Assembly: GCF_902686445.1 (NCBI RefSeq)
Contig: NC_062220.1
Span: 94,674,143 to 94,738,142 of the forward strand
Reading direction: 5' to 3'
Source of the DNA: Sciurus carolinensis
Lineage: Eukaryota; Chordata; Mammalia; Rodentia; Sciuridae
Length of the DNA stretch: 64,000 nucleotides
Part shown: one piece after another, positions 20,989 through 31,774 of the stretch
How positions within the stretch are numbered: the stretch's first letter is position 1
How the letters are laid out: every line of letters starts with the position of its first letter
The notes under the pieces: model-generated
What the model was told of the DNA's origin: nothing
Databases searched by the model: none
The model's input: the letters and a program-made list of their open reading frames with translations, nothing else
Translations under genes and position numbers: made by a program

Positions 20989-22248
20989 ATTATTCACTGT
21001 AAAGATTGTTTCTTTGATTCTGAAGGCTTGGTAGCTTTATGACCAAAGAGCTGATCTCACTGAGTTCTTCTATTTTGTCACAAAGCATCAATGACCTCCA
21101 AACTCATAATACTGTCCCACTTCAAGTAACCTTCATTTTAAAAGAAAAATACTAAATTACCTGCCAAGACTCTGGAGGGAGGAAAAGAGGGTGGCATAGG
21201 GGGGCCTGACAGAACCACTCTCCCTAGGAGTTGTGGCATTTCAGTTCACTGCTAATGATCTACGGAGAGGCTTATCACCCATCCTTTCCAAGCTCCATCT
21301 GCTCCTGAGTAGTCTGAGTGCCACTGCGAATTTATTTAACAAATGCCAATCCTGCCAAATGCTGGCTATTCCATGAAGTTCATAAAAGTGGGCACATGGT
21401 CCTTCATGTAACTCATAGAAGACAGATATAAATTTTTCAGAGTCACACTAATTGTATTTTAGTTATATTATTACCTAAAATACTGTTTTTATAATTTTAA
21501 ATACTATTGTCTATTTTGTGAAAAAATTACTTTTAAACATGCATAAGATAATAAAAGGCTTATTAATATTTCTGGTTGTCTATACAATTTATTAAATAAC
21601 ATCTTATTCCCTGACTCCTTTTTCCTGAGAAGACTTTTTAAAGCATATGCAGAATTTTTTGGAGGAAGTATAACTCATTTTACCCCCAAAAGTAATAAGG
21701 ATAGTTAAAAATCATAATATGTCACTCTAAAGGTAGACATTATATACTTTAACACATAGAGCCATCATCAATCTGTTTCAAAAAATCTTGGAGTGAATCA
21801 TTTGTTGATCAGAGAAAATAAATCATTTACCCCAACCTGGTTTACCACACTGAGGAAAAAAGGGCAAATAATATTACATTAAATTAATTACCTCAGTATT
21901 TTAAATTCAGAAGTAAGTGAATACTGAAATTACTAACACAATGAAAGCTTAATATGTATCTAGAACAAGAGAAAAGGATACCAGAATTCCTGGGTTCCAT
22001 TCCCAGCTATTTCAAAGACCTGTTTGTAATATTAGCCTAATCATTACACCCATCAGTGCCTCCTGTTCTTCATCTAGAAGAATGAGGGAGAAGGAGAACA
22101 CTGCTCATTAAACTTCGTGTTTTACTACTCCGAATAGCTGAGGTTTCACAGTAATTATGAACCTCCTGTCTAAAAGGTAGATCACAAAGCCTGCTGGAAA
22201 AACACTAGGCAACAAATTTTGGCCTGTTAAAAATAACAATTTCTTTCA
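20989..22248. other. MATCAP2 intron 1, about 1.26 kb with nothing recognised
   Basis: AT-rich, no SINE. The part near 21150-21400 is less AT-rich. No splice-bounded open frame fits MATCAP2. Confidence 0.4.
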
Positions 22249-22306
22249 ACCAGGGCCTTACACATGCTAAGCAGGCACTTCACCACTGAGCTACACCTCG
22301 AGCCTA
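22249..22306 (-). mobile_element. Truncated ID SINE, reverse
   Basis: CAGGGCCTTACACATGCTAA, then GCAGGCACTTCACCACTGAG. Confidence 0.65.
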
Positions 22307-22498
22307 AAATGGCAATTTCATATGGTTCGCTAATACTTAATAAAACCTGAGAACCTGGAATAAATTTACAGCACAAAATAGTTCATTTGATCACACACAG
22401 AAGGGTAAAACAAAACTAAATAATCCCTGAATAAGATAAACACTAATATTATCAAGTATTTCATCATTTAAATAATCTATTAACTATTAATAGTAGAT

Positions 22499-22722
22499 GC
22501 CAGTCAAGGTGGCGCACACCTGTAATCCCAGCAACTCAGGAGGCTAAAGCAGAAGGATCACAACTTCAAAGCCAGTCTCAGCAATTTAGTGAGGCCCTAA
22601 GCAATTTAGGAAGATCCTGTCTCAAAAAATAAAAAGGGCTGGGATGTGTGGGATGTGGCTCAATGGTTAACTGTCCCTGGGGTCAATCCCCAGCATTAAA
22701 AAAAAAAAAAAAAAAAAAAAGA
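22499..22722 (+). mobile_element. B1-dID SINE
   Basis: GCCAGTCAAGGTGGCGCACA ... GGGCTGGGATGTGTGGGATG. The ID part carries a small internal duplication (GGGATGTGTGGGATGTGG). A long A-tail ends it. Confidence 0.87.
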
Positions 22723-23085
22723 ACAGTAGAAAGAATAACTTGTGATACATGCATACAGCAGAATGTTACATAGCAATGAAATATAAGTGAAGTTGCAAGC
22801 AGCAAAGTGGATGAATTTCAGACAATGTTGGGTAAAGAAAGCCATGCCTATCTATACTGTATAATTTCATTTATATGTAGTTTAGAAATGGCAGAACTAA
22901 TTTATAATATTAGAAGTCAGAATCATGGTTACCTTTTGAGGGTGGGTCAAAAACTGGAAGATGGTACAAAGGAGCCTACTGGGTGTTGAAAATGTTCTAT
23001 ATCTTGTTCGGGGCAATGGTTACGTAGGTACAAATTCATTAGATGGCACATTTAAAACTTGTGAACTTTAGTATATATAAATTAC
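22723..23085 (+). mobile_element. Old L1 3' fragment
   Basis: AGCAATGAAATATAAGTGAA, AGTGGATGAATTTCAGACAA and ATCATGGTTACCTTTTGAGG are typical of L1M 3' ends. Confidence 0.6.
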
Positions 23086-23170
23086 ACCTTTTTTTTTGTG
23101 GTGCTTGGGATCAAACCCAGGTCTTGTGTATGCTAGGCAAGTTCTCTACTGAGCTACAACCCCAGTCCTA
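23086..23170 (-). mobile_element. ID SINE, reverse
   Basis: TTTTTTTTGTGGTGCTTGGG ... GCTAGGCAAGTTCTCTACTG. Confidence 0.8.
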
Positions 23171-23559
23171 TATGTTTTTAAAACATATTTTAAAAGTCAG
23201 CATCTTTAAAAACATTTATTGCCCAATTTGTCTAAATTTATAACAGATAATCTATTGACTATAACACCTCTATAATTAAATAGCACCCAGTATACCAGAT
23301 ACTAAGGAAAAGAGATAAAAAGACACTGCTAATATCATTCAGGAACTCAGAAACTTTACTGTATTTCAGATTCTTAAAAATTCCACAGGAGCACTTCAGT
23401 GTTACTCTATTAGTAAACACTCTTTTAATGTGACACTGTTGTTTTGGGGTCAGAAATTGTAGAGTGTTATGTATTTACAGTTAGAAATACACAGGGTGTT
23501 CTAGATATCCTTGATGATGAGGTCGGAGTTAAGAGCAAGCATTGCATGTCCTCTGAAAT

Positions 23560-23960
23560 GACTGCTAGAAGCAAACTTTCCCATGACTTTCTACCTGGGA
23601 TGAAGACAAAACTCCTAATCATGGTCTATGAGGCCACTCATAGTCATATCTCTCCACCTGTGCAGTCTCATCTCAGATATCATTCCTCCATAATCTCTGC
23701 ATTCCAGCCCCCTCTCAAATTGTCAATCTCTCATCTCACCATCTTCTCTCCAGATACAGTAGCTCTTCACAGGCTGTTAAATTAATATCTACTTACCTTT
23801 TGGTTTAAATTGCACTTGGTCAGGAAGTCTTTGACTTCTTCATTTCAGACTCTCATAACATCTTATATCTCTCCCTTGAAGTAATTGTCATGGTTGCATT
23901 TGTTATTTGATGGCCTCCCCCAACAATGAAATTATAAACTCTTATTATGGCACACATTTG
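23560..23960 (+). mobile_element. L2 LINE 3' fragment, old
   Basis: TGGTCTATGAGGCCACTCAT and the following C/T-rich order fit the L2 ORF 3' region. Strongly decayed. Confidence 0.5.
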
Positions 23961-24239
23961 TGTTTGTTTTTGCTCACTCATTACCCTACTTAATGAAAAG
24001 GTGGTCAGAGAGGTAGCCTAGGGAAGAGAACATTTGAGAGGAAAGAAAAGGTTGAAAATTTGGTTGTCTGAAGATGGAAGAATTAAAAAAATCATTCCAG
24101 AAAGGTATGAAGGGAAACAACGGTGAGGGTAAAGACAAGTTTTAATGGCAGGAGTCTATTTCTGTAGGACAAAAAGAAGATACATGCCTAGGAGTACATC
24201 ACCCTGTACCGTCAAACACTGGCTTTAAGAAGACTTCTA

Positions 24240-24450
24240 CCACAAGGTACGGTGGCATATACCTGTGATCCCAGAAACTCAGGAAGCTAAGGCAGGAGGA
24301 TTGTAAGTTCAAAGCCAGCTTCAACAATTTAGTGAGACTCTAAGCAAATTAGTAAGACCTTGTCTCAAAATTAAAATAAAAAGGACTGGGGATGTAGCTC
24401 AGTAGCAGAGTGTCCTTGGGTTCAATCCCCAGAACCAAAAAAAATACAGA
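24240..24450 (+). mobile_element. B1-dID SINE
   Basis: ACAAGGTACGGTGGCATATA ... GGACTGGGGATGTAGCTCAG. Confidence 0.85.
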
Positions 24451-24669
24451 AAACTTTATCTCCAGTATTTTTAAACAATCACCTTTTTCACAAAGGGGTT
24501 TCATTTCCGAATGACTCATCACCTGTCATATTACACAAAATATTGTCAGTAGAATATTATAAATTAGTATAATCTTGTACATATGGTTTTTGACAGCATT
24601 TTGTTACTCGTTAAGTGTACTAGATATCTTCTTTTCTACTTTGATTTGTTTTTGTATTTCTGTTCACCA

Positions 24670-24740
24670 TCAAATGTGCTAGGATCAAACCCAGGGCCTC
24701 AAGCATTTACTCTACCACTAGCTTCACTTCCAGTCCTTCT
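24670..24740 (-). mobile_element. ID SINE, reverse, diverged
   Basis: GTGCTAGGATCAAACCCAGG, then GCATTTACTCTACCACTAGC. Confidence 0.6.
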
Positions 24741-24949
24741 TTTCTATTTTGAAAACAACGAATTTATACTTAAGTATAGTTTTCCAGACAAAAATTGTAA
24801 TTTACATATTTGCCGGTGATAGAACACAACATCTTGAGTAAATTAACAAAAAATGTAACATTGATGATAAAATGAGATTCCGATGCTGGATTTTGTAGTT
24901 AAAATCAGTGTAGCCACTTATAACACTGAGCTGATTTTCCTAGTGGTTC

Positions 24950-25150
24950 AGAATATAGTCTTTGGAATGGAGCTTGTCTGATTAAAATATTGGCTCTGCC
25001 TATTAGGAACTGTGACCCTGACAGAGTTACTTAATTTATTTGTGCTAGTAATACATACTTCATAGTATTGGTGTGAGAACTTTAAAAAATACATGTTAAG
25101 TTCTGAGAACAGTGCTGGTTCATAGTAAACAGCCTTTATTCACTATTATT
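24950..25150 (+). mobile_element. MIR SINE, old
   Basis: ATATAGTCTTTGGAATGGAG ... TGACAGAGTTACTTAATTTA ... AGTGCTGGTTCATAGTAAAC follows MIR. Confidence 0.65.
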
Positions 25151-26195
25151 ATGATTATTATATTCAGTATTATCTTCAGCTCCTATTGAAATACCCCATG
25201 AAATAATGTAAATGTAAATGGGAAAATATTTAGACTCATTAAATTTGTATTTCCAAAGTAAATTTAATATTAATATAAAGTAATTAATTTTACGTTTGAA
25301 TCAACATTTTAGTGGTTTTAGTAGAATATATTCTGTTCTTTAGAAGGATGTGAGAGGGCAAAGAGACCTTTTCAGATTTTATTCCATCTTCAAAGAGCTT
25401 ATATAGCATATAAATCTTATTTATCTTATTCCTCTAGTCAGCAGTTCCACTAAGATATTATGTTTTGATTACGTTAAATCATGACTGTGTCAGAAGTGAA
25501 TAAGACATTAAATAGAAAGTAATTTCCAAAACACTTAATTGCTTCAGATCTGAAATATAAAACAACCAGTTTGTTCTATAGTTATTGCTATTTTAAAGCT
25601 GAAAAAAGAACACATTTCCACCAGTATTCATAATCACAATCTATCAAGTTCTGCTAAATAGAAGAACATGGGGATATGAGATATCAATGAATAGCGAGGA
25701 ATAGGGAAGAGGAGGGCATTTTTTCAGCTTCAATATCTACATAAAGTTTCTGGCTGACCAAATTAGGTTTCCTATGCTGAGGGCAGGGCTCTAGAATCAT
25801 TTTAATTAGTCAAGTACAATACAGAAGAAATGCAGAAACTAGTTTGAAAAATAACATGGTCTGCTATTTTTAAAGGAACTTTAAATTTGAGGCTTGCATG
25901 ATCTCAAATGGCTGTTTTAAGTTTTATTATACTATAGAAATTACCTGCCAAATTATCCACATCGGGGTATGAAACACACGAGTTGTTTTGACAAGTGTCA
26001 TTAAATTGTGCAGGGAATTAAGATAATAGGGGTGGGCCTACTATATTATAATAAAGGATCTCCTCAAATTTCCAACTTCACTTACTGAAGTACCAGGAGA
26101 TCCATTTTGTATTGCAGACCAGTTGATCAGAATACCAACTTTCTAATAATACTAATATCATTTTTCTATCAGCAGTTTATTCTTAGGCTTTTAGT
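25151..26195. other. MATCAP2 intron 1, about 1 kb repeat-poor block
   Basis: No recognised transposon. AT-rich with no exon-like open frame. Confidence 0.4.
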
Positions 26196-26376
26196 TTTTC
26201 TTTTTTAAATGATACTGGAGATTGAACCCAGGGGCTTTTAAACACTGGGCAACATCCCAAGCCCTTTTTTTAATCCTTTTTTTTTTTGAGACACAGTCTT
26301 GCTAAGGTGCCTAGGCTGACTTTGAACTTCCAATCTCTCTGCCTCTGGGATTATAGAAGTGTGCCGCTGTCTCTAA
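26196..26376 (-). mobile_element. B1-dID SINE, reverse
   Basis: AATGATACTGGAGATTGAAC ... GAGACACAGTCTTGCTAAGG ... GGGATTATAGAAGTGTGCCG. Confidence 0.8.
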
Positions 26377-26505
26377 TATTACTAATATTATTTTAATCAT
26401 ATTCTCTCTACAATGATTGTTATGCTTTGGGGAAATGATTTAAACCAAGGTAGTTTCCAAACCCAATAACTTTCTTTGTGATAGAATCTATATTTTCCTC
26501 CAAGG

Positions 26506-26663
26506 CAGTGGTTCTCAATTTTACCCCTCAGGGAACATCTGGTAATATCTGGACACATTTTGGTTGTTACAACTCTGAATGCCTGTGGAGGAGAGAGAAA
26601 ACAACCCCCCAAAACAAAGAATTATCTTGTCCAATGTTAATAGTGCTGAGGTTGAAAACCTTG
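26506..26663 (+). mobile_element. MER5A-like hAT MITE
   Basis: Terminal CAGTGGTTCTCAA and, at the other end, GAGGTTGAAAACCTTG are the MER5 inverted termini, with ACAAAGAATTATCTTGTCCA inside. An imperfect 8-bp duplication (CTCCAAGG / CTCCACGA) flanks it. Confidence 0.85.
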
Positions 26664-27499
26664 CTCCACGACATAAAGGAAAGGTGTTTTTAAGTAACTT
26701 TCTACATTGTGTTTTAAGATAACAGAGCAAGTCACATTTTTTAAAAAATCTAATGCCAATTTAAGTTGTCTCATATCTTAGCTCCTGTAACTGTCTATGC
26801 TTTCTGTCAACATAACAATGAGATAAATCGCAGCAATATCATGACTGCAACAAAATCAGCTCCATATTTTATAACACTGAATATCAAATTAAGTAGCATA
26901 AAATTAGGATCATAAATAGTCTCACTGGAAAGAAACACAGTTTTTCAATTTAAAAACTCATAGGAAATGATTAGGTACTGCAGTGGCTTAAAGTTAAAAA
27001 TTCTGACCTTATTTTGATACTAGTTTAGGGATTATTTCTCTTGACTCTAATTCATCATGAGACCTGTCTTGCTTGCAGAAATGTTTTCATGCAGAATCAA
27101 ATGCTAGTGAAATGATCTAAGAAATTATTTTAATGTTATGAAAGACTGTTTAAGTGGCTAATCTGAATAGCTATTTAAAAATAATCAGTGGCAAGTAAAC
27201 TTTTAGACCTGGAACCTAAACACCCATGCTTTAATAATATCGACTCAAAACGTTCTCAGCATTTAAAAATAAAAGCATACACAAAAATAAGCCAAGTATA
27301 CTAAAATATACGATGTATTCTTTTGCTTAGCTCTGATTTTTCTGAACATTCTAGAAAATTATAAAGCCTAATTATACATCTAATATGCTTTGGAATAAGA
27401 TCAAACAATATTGAGGTTGTACATCTGTAGGACAAGTAACCGGTCTATTACAATGCATTAGATTCCACAGCTTGTGCTTACTGATGATAAGTGACAAAA
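26664..27499. other. MATCAP2 intron 1 next to exon 1, nothing recognised
   Basis: AT-rich, repeat-poor, leading into the CpG island. No second first-exon candidate was seen. Confidence 0.45.
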
Positions 27500-27734
27500 G
27501 GAAACGGGCCCGTTTTCTGGTATTCCTCCACGCGTTTTCCGCGAGCTCCTCCTGCACGCCCCGCGCGGTTGTGGGCGCGGGCTCCAGTCGCCGCACCGCG
27601 CGCCGACCCGGCATCCTACGGTTACCTCGGCCTCTGGTGGCCCGGACCCCGACAAGCCACGCACCATCTCCGGTGTCCCGGCGGACACTGGCAGAGCCCC
27701 CCAGCACCCGGGGCTGGCCCTGCCCCGCACTCAC

Positions 27735-27759
27735 CCGTCACGCGAATGGACTCCAGCAT
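27735..27759 (-). CDS. MATCAP2: MATCAP2 coding exon 1 (start codon, residues 1-8 plus first base of codon 9)
   Basis: Read on the minus strand, ATG at 27759-27757 opens MLESIRVT and the exon ends with a single G before a consensus donor GTGAGT (27734 downward). That G joins the AA that opens the next exon to make Glu9, giving MLESIRVTEKLHW, which matches my memory of the mammalian protein. The exon sits in a CpG island, as expected for a first exon. The start was chosen because it is the only ATG in this frame next to the donor; upstream ATGs in the island are in other frames. The 5' UTR limit cannot be read from the sequence. Confidence 0.9.
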
Positions 27760-27972
27760 CGTCCCACCGAGGCGGTGGAACGCCACCGGTCCGGGCCTCA
27801 GGGGCGGGGAAGCGCAGGAGGTTGTTCTCGGCGAGCAGGGGCGGGATAAGACTGTATGCGAAGACGAAGGGGTGCGGACGCAGGGCAGCGAGCAGCGCTA
27901 CCTCCACCCGCAAGGGCTGGAAGGGGCACACGGCGGCTTTACAGTGGCAGCACCGTTTAGAACCCGCCACCA

Positions 27973-27980
27973 TGACGTCG
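27973..27980 (+). promoter_or_regulatory. CRE-like site TGACGTCG
   Basis: Seven of eight bases match the palindromic CREB/ATF site, 12 bp from the RFX X-box. CRE and X-box sites often lie close together in testis-expressed promoters. The motif is short, so it is suggestive only. Confidence 0.5.
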
Positions 27981-27991
27981 CAGCTCCCGCA

Positions 27992-28004
27992 GTTGCTAGG
28001 AAAC
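27992..28004 (+). promoter_or_regulatory. RFX X-box, GTTGCTAGGAAAC
   Basis: The 13-mer has the inverted half-site layout of the X-box bound by RFX factors (GTTGCY ... RGRAAC). It lies about 235 bp upstream of the MATCAP2 ATG inside the CpG island. RFX2/RFX3 sites are typical of promoters of ciliary and spermatogenic genes, which would suit a tubulin-modifying enzyme. The site is seen; its use is inferred. Confidence 0.65.
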
Positions 28005-28105
28005 GCTCCCCGTGGTCTGCTCGTACTGCGTTTCACTGAGCCTGCGCGCCGCCGGGGGCGCTGGTAAGACAGAGGCCCGGCGCTCAGGGAGCGAGGGAAA
28101 AGGGA

Positions 28106-28124
28106 ACTACAACTCCCGGCGCGC
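28106..28124 (+). promoter_or_regulatory. ZNF143/THAP11-type motif ACTACAACTCCCGGCGCGC
   Basis: The 19-mer follows the long composite motif ACTACAnnTCCCrGnnnGC found in many housekeeping CpG-island promoters and bound by ZNF143 with THAP11. It lies about 350 bp upstream of the MATCAP2 ATG, probably near the transcription start. Confidence 0.65.
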
Positions 28125-28534
28125 ACGGCGCAGGCCCGCGTCGCGGAGCTGGCGGGCAATGCCTGCGACCGACTTGGGTCTCTGGCCAGTGGGACGCACG
28201 CATTTTGACGGATTAGCCTCAAAGATGTTTGTAGGTTGTTCAAAGAGGCTTAACTCCGTGCTGACTGCATTAGATAAGATTAGATAAGGATAGTGTGATA
28301 CTCAACCCTGTGAATTGCAAATCCAGTCTCCCCTGCCCTTTAGTTAACTTACACGTCGCGAAAAAGCTGAGACAACTTTAGGTTGAGCTGGTAAGACTGA
28401 AGATGCATGAGGTTCAAAAACATTCACCAGTTCACAGCGCTCCAGCATACTTGTTCTCAATACTAAAACATAAATTTTAACTTGTGATTGTGCACCTGAT
28501 GGGACCGAATGTTACTCTTCAGTTTATTACAGCG

Positions 28535-28760
28535 ACCCTTCTCACCCACAGGGGATACTTTCTAAGACACCCAGTGGATACCTGAAACCATCGGTAACAC
28601 CAAACCCTATTTACGCTATTCTTTTCCCGTACATACACACATACATACAAACATACATACATATGGGATAAAGTTTAATTTATAAATTGAGCACGTAAGA
28701 GATTAAAAACAGGAACTAATAATACAATAGAACAATTAGGACAATACACTGTAACAAAAT
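28535..28760. mobile_element. Fossil DNA-transposon fragment
   Basis: GGGGATACTTTCTAAGACAC, CCAGTGGATACCTGAAACCA and AAGTTTAATTTATAAATTGA match a common mammalian non-autonomous DNA transposon that I cannot name with certainty. It includes a CATA-rich stretch (28630-28662). Confidence 0.55.
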
Positions 28761-29077
28761 TGCAAACATCACTATTGTTGCCCTTTGGGGCAATTATTAA
28801 GTTAAATAAGGGTTACCTAAACACAAACACTGTAATACCAAGAATGTGATCTGGTACCCTAAGAAGTTACCAATGGGTGGGTAGTGTATTTGTGGATATG
28901 CTAGACAAAGGAATGTTGATTTAAAACTTACAGATTGTTAATTTCTGAAATTTTCTATTTAATATTTTCAGATTGCAGTAGACCGTAGGAAATTCAAACT
29001 GTGGAAAGTAAAACAGTGGATAAGGAGACTACTCCATTCATTTTAACTTCAAGAGTGTGAAAATTTAATCATCTTTC

Positions 29078-29260
29078 TTTTCCAGGGATTGGAACCTAGG
29101 TGTGTTCTACCACTGAGCTACATCTTCAGCCTTTTAAAAATTTTATTTTGAGACAGGGTCTTACTCAGTTGACCAGGCTGATCTGGAACTTTGAGATCCT
29201 CTTGCCTAACTCCTGAGTTGCTAGAATTGCAAGCATGTGCCACCATTCCTGGTAGAAAGT
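29078..29260 (-). mobile_element. B1-dID SINE, reverse
   Basis: GGGATTGGAACCTAGGTGTG ... GAGACAGGGTCTTACTCAGT ... GCAAGCATGTGCCACCATTC. Confidence 0.82.
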
Positions 29261-29639
29261 CTTTTTATCATAGTTGTACAAAATATGGACACTGTACCAT
29301 TCAATAAACATTTTTTGAGAGACTATTGTGTACAGGGTTCTGAGTCAGGTTTTGAGGAACCTCAAAGAAAATGAAAAGCCTAGCCAAGTTTACAGTCTTG
29401 AGGAACTGAAAAGACAGTGCTGGTACTGTTCATCTCCTCAAGATCAAGGTAGGTTTTGAAAATATTTGAGGTATTTCAAACTCAGGAAAAAAAGGAAGTT
29501 CAATATCAGGAGTGTGATACTCTGAGAATGACAGAATTTATGAGAGATTGTTTCTTTTTCATTAGGAAACAATAGTGAAAATTTAACTATCACAAACGTG
29601 GAATAACCTCACATTCTATCCTATCAGGAAAAAAACCTG

Positions 29640-30390
29640 AATATTATCTTCAAAATACATCCAGAATCCTTCTACTTGCTACCGCTCTGCTTCAAACCAC
29701 GAGCATCTCTTGCCTGGATTCTAGCTAGAAGTTTCCAGATTCTCTCTTATCCCACCTTACCTTTTTAACTCTATTCTCAAACACCAGTGACCATACCGAG
29801 TTTGGTCAAAAGTCAGATCCTGTCATTTCTTTGCTCAAAACCCATCAAAGTCTTTGAAGTCCTTCCTTTGTGACCTAGCGTCGAGTCATCTCTTTGATCT
29901 CCTTTTCCAGTACTCTCCTTCATACTCCTCAACTGTAACAGGCACTGTTTCACCTCCAAGGTTTTGCAATGTGGGATTCTTCCTGCCTGGAATGCTCTTC
30001 CCACAGATATCCACAGGACTAGCTCCCTCACTTCCTTCAGGACTTAATCCAAATATTGTCATTCTGTAAGGACTTTTCTGGACACACTAACTACAATTCC
30101 AGTCCTTTCTCATATTTTGTATTACCTTTCTCTGCTTTTTTTTTCTTTAGCACTTACTTAACATGATCTAATTTATTGTATCCTTTACTGTATATCTTGA
30201 TTATCATCTTTATCTATTCCTAGCATAAAATTATTACAAGTGTGATGATTGATTGATAGATTTTTGGCTGCTGGGGACTAAATTCAGGACCTCATGCAGA
30301 AGTGCAGTGATTCTGTTTGTTCAGTGCTGTATTCCCTGCCTGGCACATAGGAGATAAATATTTGTGAATCAATGAATAAGTGAACAATCG
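29640..30390 (+). mobile_element. L2 LINE 3' end, interrupted by a reversed ID fragment
   Basis: Long co-linear match in order to L2: CTTGCCTGGATTCTAGCTAG, AGATCCTGTCATTTCTTTGC, CTGCCTGGAATGCTCTTCCC, AGATATCCACAGGACTAGCT, then CTGTATTCCCTGCCTGGCAC and TGAATCAATGAATAAGTGA at the end. A short reversed ID piece lies at about 30262-30305. Confidence 0.8.
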
Positions 30391-30821
30391 AAAGTGTATG
30401 CATTTTCAATGACAACTCAAAGAAAATGAGAGTGATATCAAATAGACTGCTAGATAAAAAAATCCGCTTTGAGGTAAAACACTTGCTTTACTAACAGGCA
30501 ATGAATCCTTAGTATTTACATGTTTACATGCCCTTATTCTTGCAACATATGTCCTAAGGGTTGTGAATGAACAGTGCTGGTAGCTTCCTTGTTCACTTAA
30601 AATGCTCAAACTTGTTTTTGCAAACTTGTTATGAATGTATCTATTATCCTTTGAATTTCTAGCTCTTAAAATCACTGAAGTTTAAGAACTATTTATCAAA
30701 AAGAGCCTCTTAAAAGATGTTATCAAAAAAAAGAAAGATGTTATCAAGTCTGCGCAAAGAGTTTATTCTGCATGCTTTTACCAAAGCATGCATAATCATA
30801 TTGTTCATTTTCATTATATTT
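30391..30821. other. Intergenic, nothing recognised
   Basis: AT-rich single-copy sequence between the two divergent genes. Confidence 0.45.
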
Positions 30822-30915
30822 TTAGCCTTTTTATCAGTGCTGGAGATCTACCCAGGCCCTTGCACATACCAGGCAAGTGCTCTATAACTGAAGTATGTCC
30901 CCAGCCCTGTTTCCA
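30822..30915 (-). mobile_element. ID SINE, reverse
   Basis: TTATCAGTGCTGGAGATCTA ... ACCAGGCAAGTGCTCTATAA. Confidence 0.78.
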
Positions 30916-31140
30916 TTATCTTTTAAAGTAACTGAGATGTGTATTTTCTTCATTCCTTGGGAATTTATATACAAGGTACTGAGGCTCAAAGTTTGTAGAA
31001 TACATTGAAAGACATGATGCCTATCTTCAAAAATGTATTGACTAGTACAGATGATTTTATGTTTATGTATATATACTCACATAAAGTTAGACAATGATGT
31101 ATACCTACACCCTCAATTTTTATTACACTTAAGAATTCCA

Positions 31141-31265
31141 GGGCTGGGGTTATAGCTCAGTGGTAGAGTGCTTGCCTAGCATGTGTGAGGCCCTGGGTTC
31201 GATCCTCAGCACCACATAAAAATAAAATAAAGGTATTGTGTCCACTTACAATTAAAACAAAATTT
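31141..31265 (+). mobile_element. ID SINE with long 3' tail, near consensus
   Basis: GGGCTGGGGTTATAGCTCAG, GCTTGCCTAGCATGTGTGAG, GGGTTCGATCCTCAGCACCA and the tail GTATTGTGTCCACTTACAAT. Pol III A and B boxes are intact. Confidence 0.93.
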
Positions 31266-31461
31266 TTTAAAAATTCCAAAAATAAACAAATTTGATGTTG
31301 CTGTAGTTAGCCCACTTAGAATATTATTTCATACTTTATAATTATTTTATGCTTACTCTACCAATATTTTCTTCTGGATCATTCAATTTTTAAACATTTC
31401 TAGTGATATGTACCTTAGAAAGGTGTGTATCAGTGTAATTAAAACATTTAAAAATATATTC

Positions 31462-31765
31462 CAAATGTTTTCTCTGATAAGTGCATGATGATATACAACA
31501 AGGGGAGGTGGAGAGGAAAGAAAAGAATGAAGGAACTTTGGATGGTATAGAGGAAAATGGGGTGGGAGGGGGTGGGGGATGGAAAGATAGTAGAATGAAA
31601 TAGTAGTATTACCCTATGTATATTTATAATTACATGAATGGTGTGAATCTACATTGTGTACAACCATAGAAATGAAAAGTTGTGCCCCATTTGTGTACAA
31701 TGAATCAAAATGCAGTCTTTAAAAATAAAAAAGATTTTAATAAAAAAATTTTTTAAAGATTAAAA
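31462..31765 (+). mobile_element. L1 3' end with G-rich 3' UTR
   Basis: ATGTTTTCTCTGATAAGTGC, then a G-run block (31558-31582), the block ATTACCCTATGTATATTT, TTGTGCCCCATTTGTGTACA and an A-rich tail. The same 3' end as at 1, 17066 and 50434 (reverse). Confidence 0.85.
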
Positions 31766-31774
31766 ATGTATTCT

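Larger units (their letters stand above)
2171..27759 (-). other. MATCAP2: MATCAP2 gene, coding span visible in window (3' end off the left edge)
   Basis: Five exons with GT-AG borders join in frame to 433 complete residues, starting MLESIRVTEKLHWPEQ. I recognise this as MATCAP2 (KIAA0895), paralogue of MATCAP1, the microtubule-associated tyrosine carboxypeptidase that removes the C-terminal tyrosine of alpha-tubulin. Residues 1 to about 185 are Ser/Lys/Pro-rich and probably disordered. The conserved domain starts near residue 186 (FCILTAIKPTN), with the metallopeptidase motif HEIGTH at 329-334 and a downstream NPTEEG (361-366) expected to supply the third zinc ligand. The family is about 520 residues long, so roughly 85 residues lie left of position 1; I saw no coding match for them in 1-2170. 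Introns are 9003, 13925, 543 and 818 bp. No frameshift or stop is seen. That MATCAP2 itself is a detyrosinase is inferred from the paralogue. Confidence 0.93.
27500..28190 (-). promoter_or_regulatory. MATCAP2: MATCAP2 promoter CpG island
   Basis: A GC-rich, CpG-dense block in otherwise AT-rich sequence, covering exon 1 and the sequence upstream of it on the minus strand. It contains an RFX X-box, a CRE-like site and a ZNF143-type site (listed separately). No TATA box is evident. The transcription start probably lies between the ATG (27759) and about 28130, but the exact base cannot be seen. Several long open frames inside the island on both strands reflect GC-rich composition and are not genes. 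Confidence 0.85.

Noticed and set aside
27491..28039. 182-codon plus-strand open frame, with similar long frames on both strands in the MATCAP2 island
   Set aside because: GC-rich islands lack stop codons by chance. The frames overlap each other on both strands and show no domain or splice logic; the real coding part is 25 bases of MATCAP2 exon 1.
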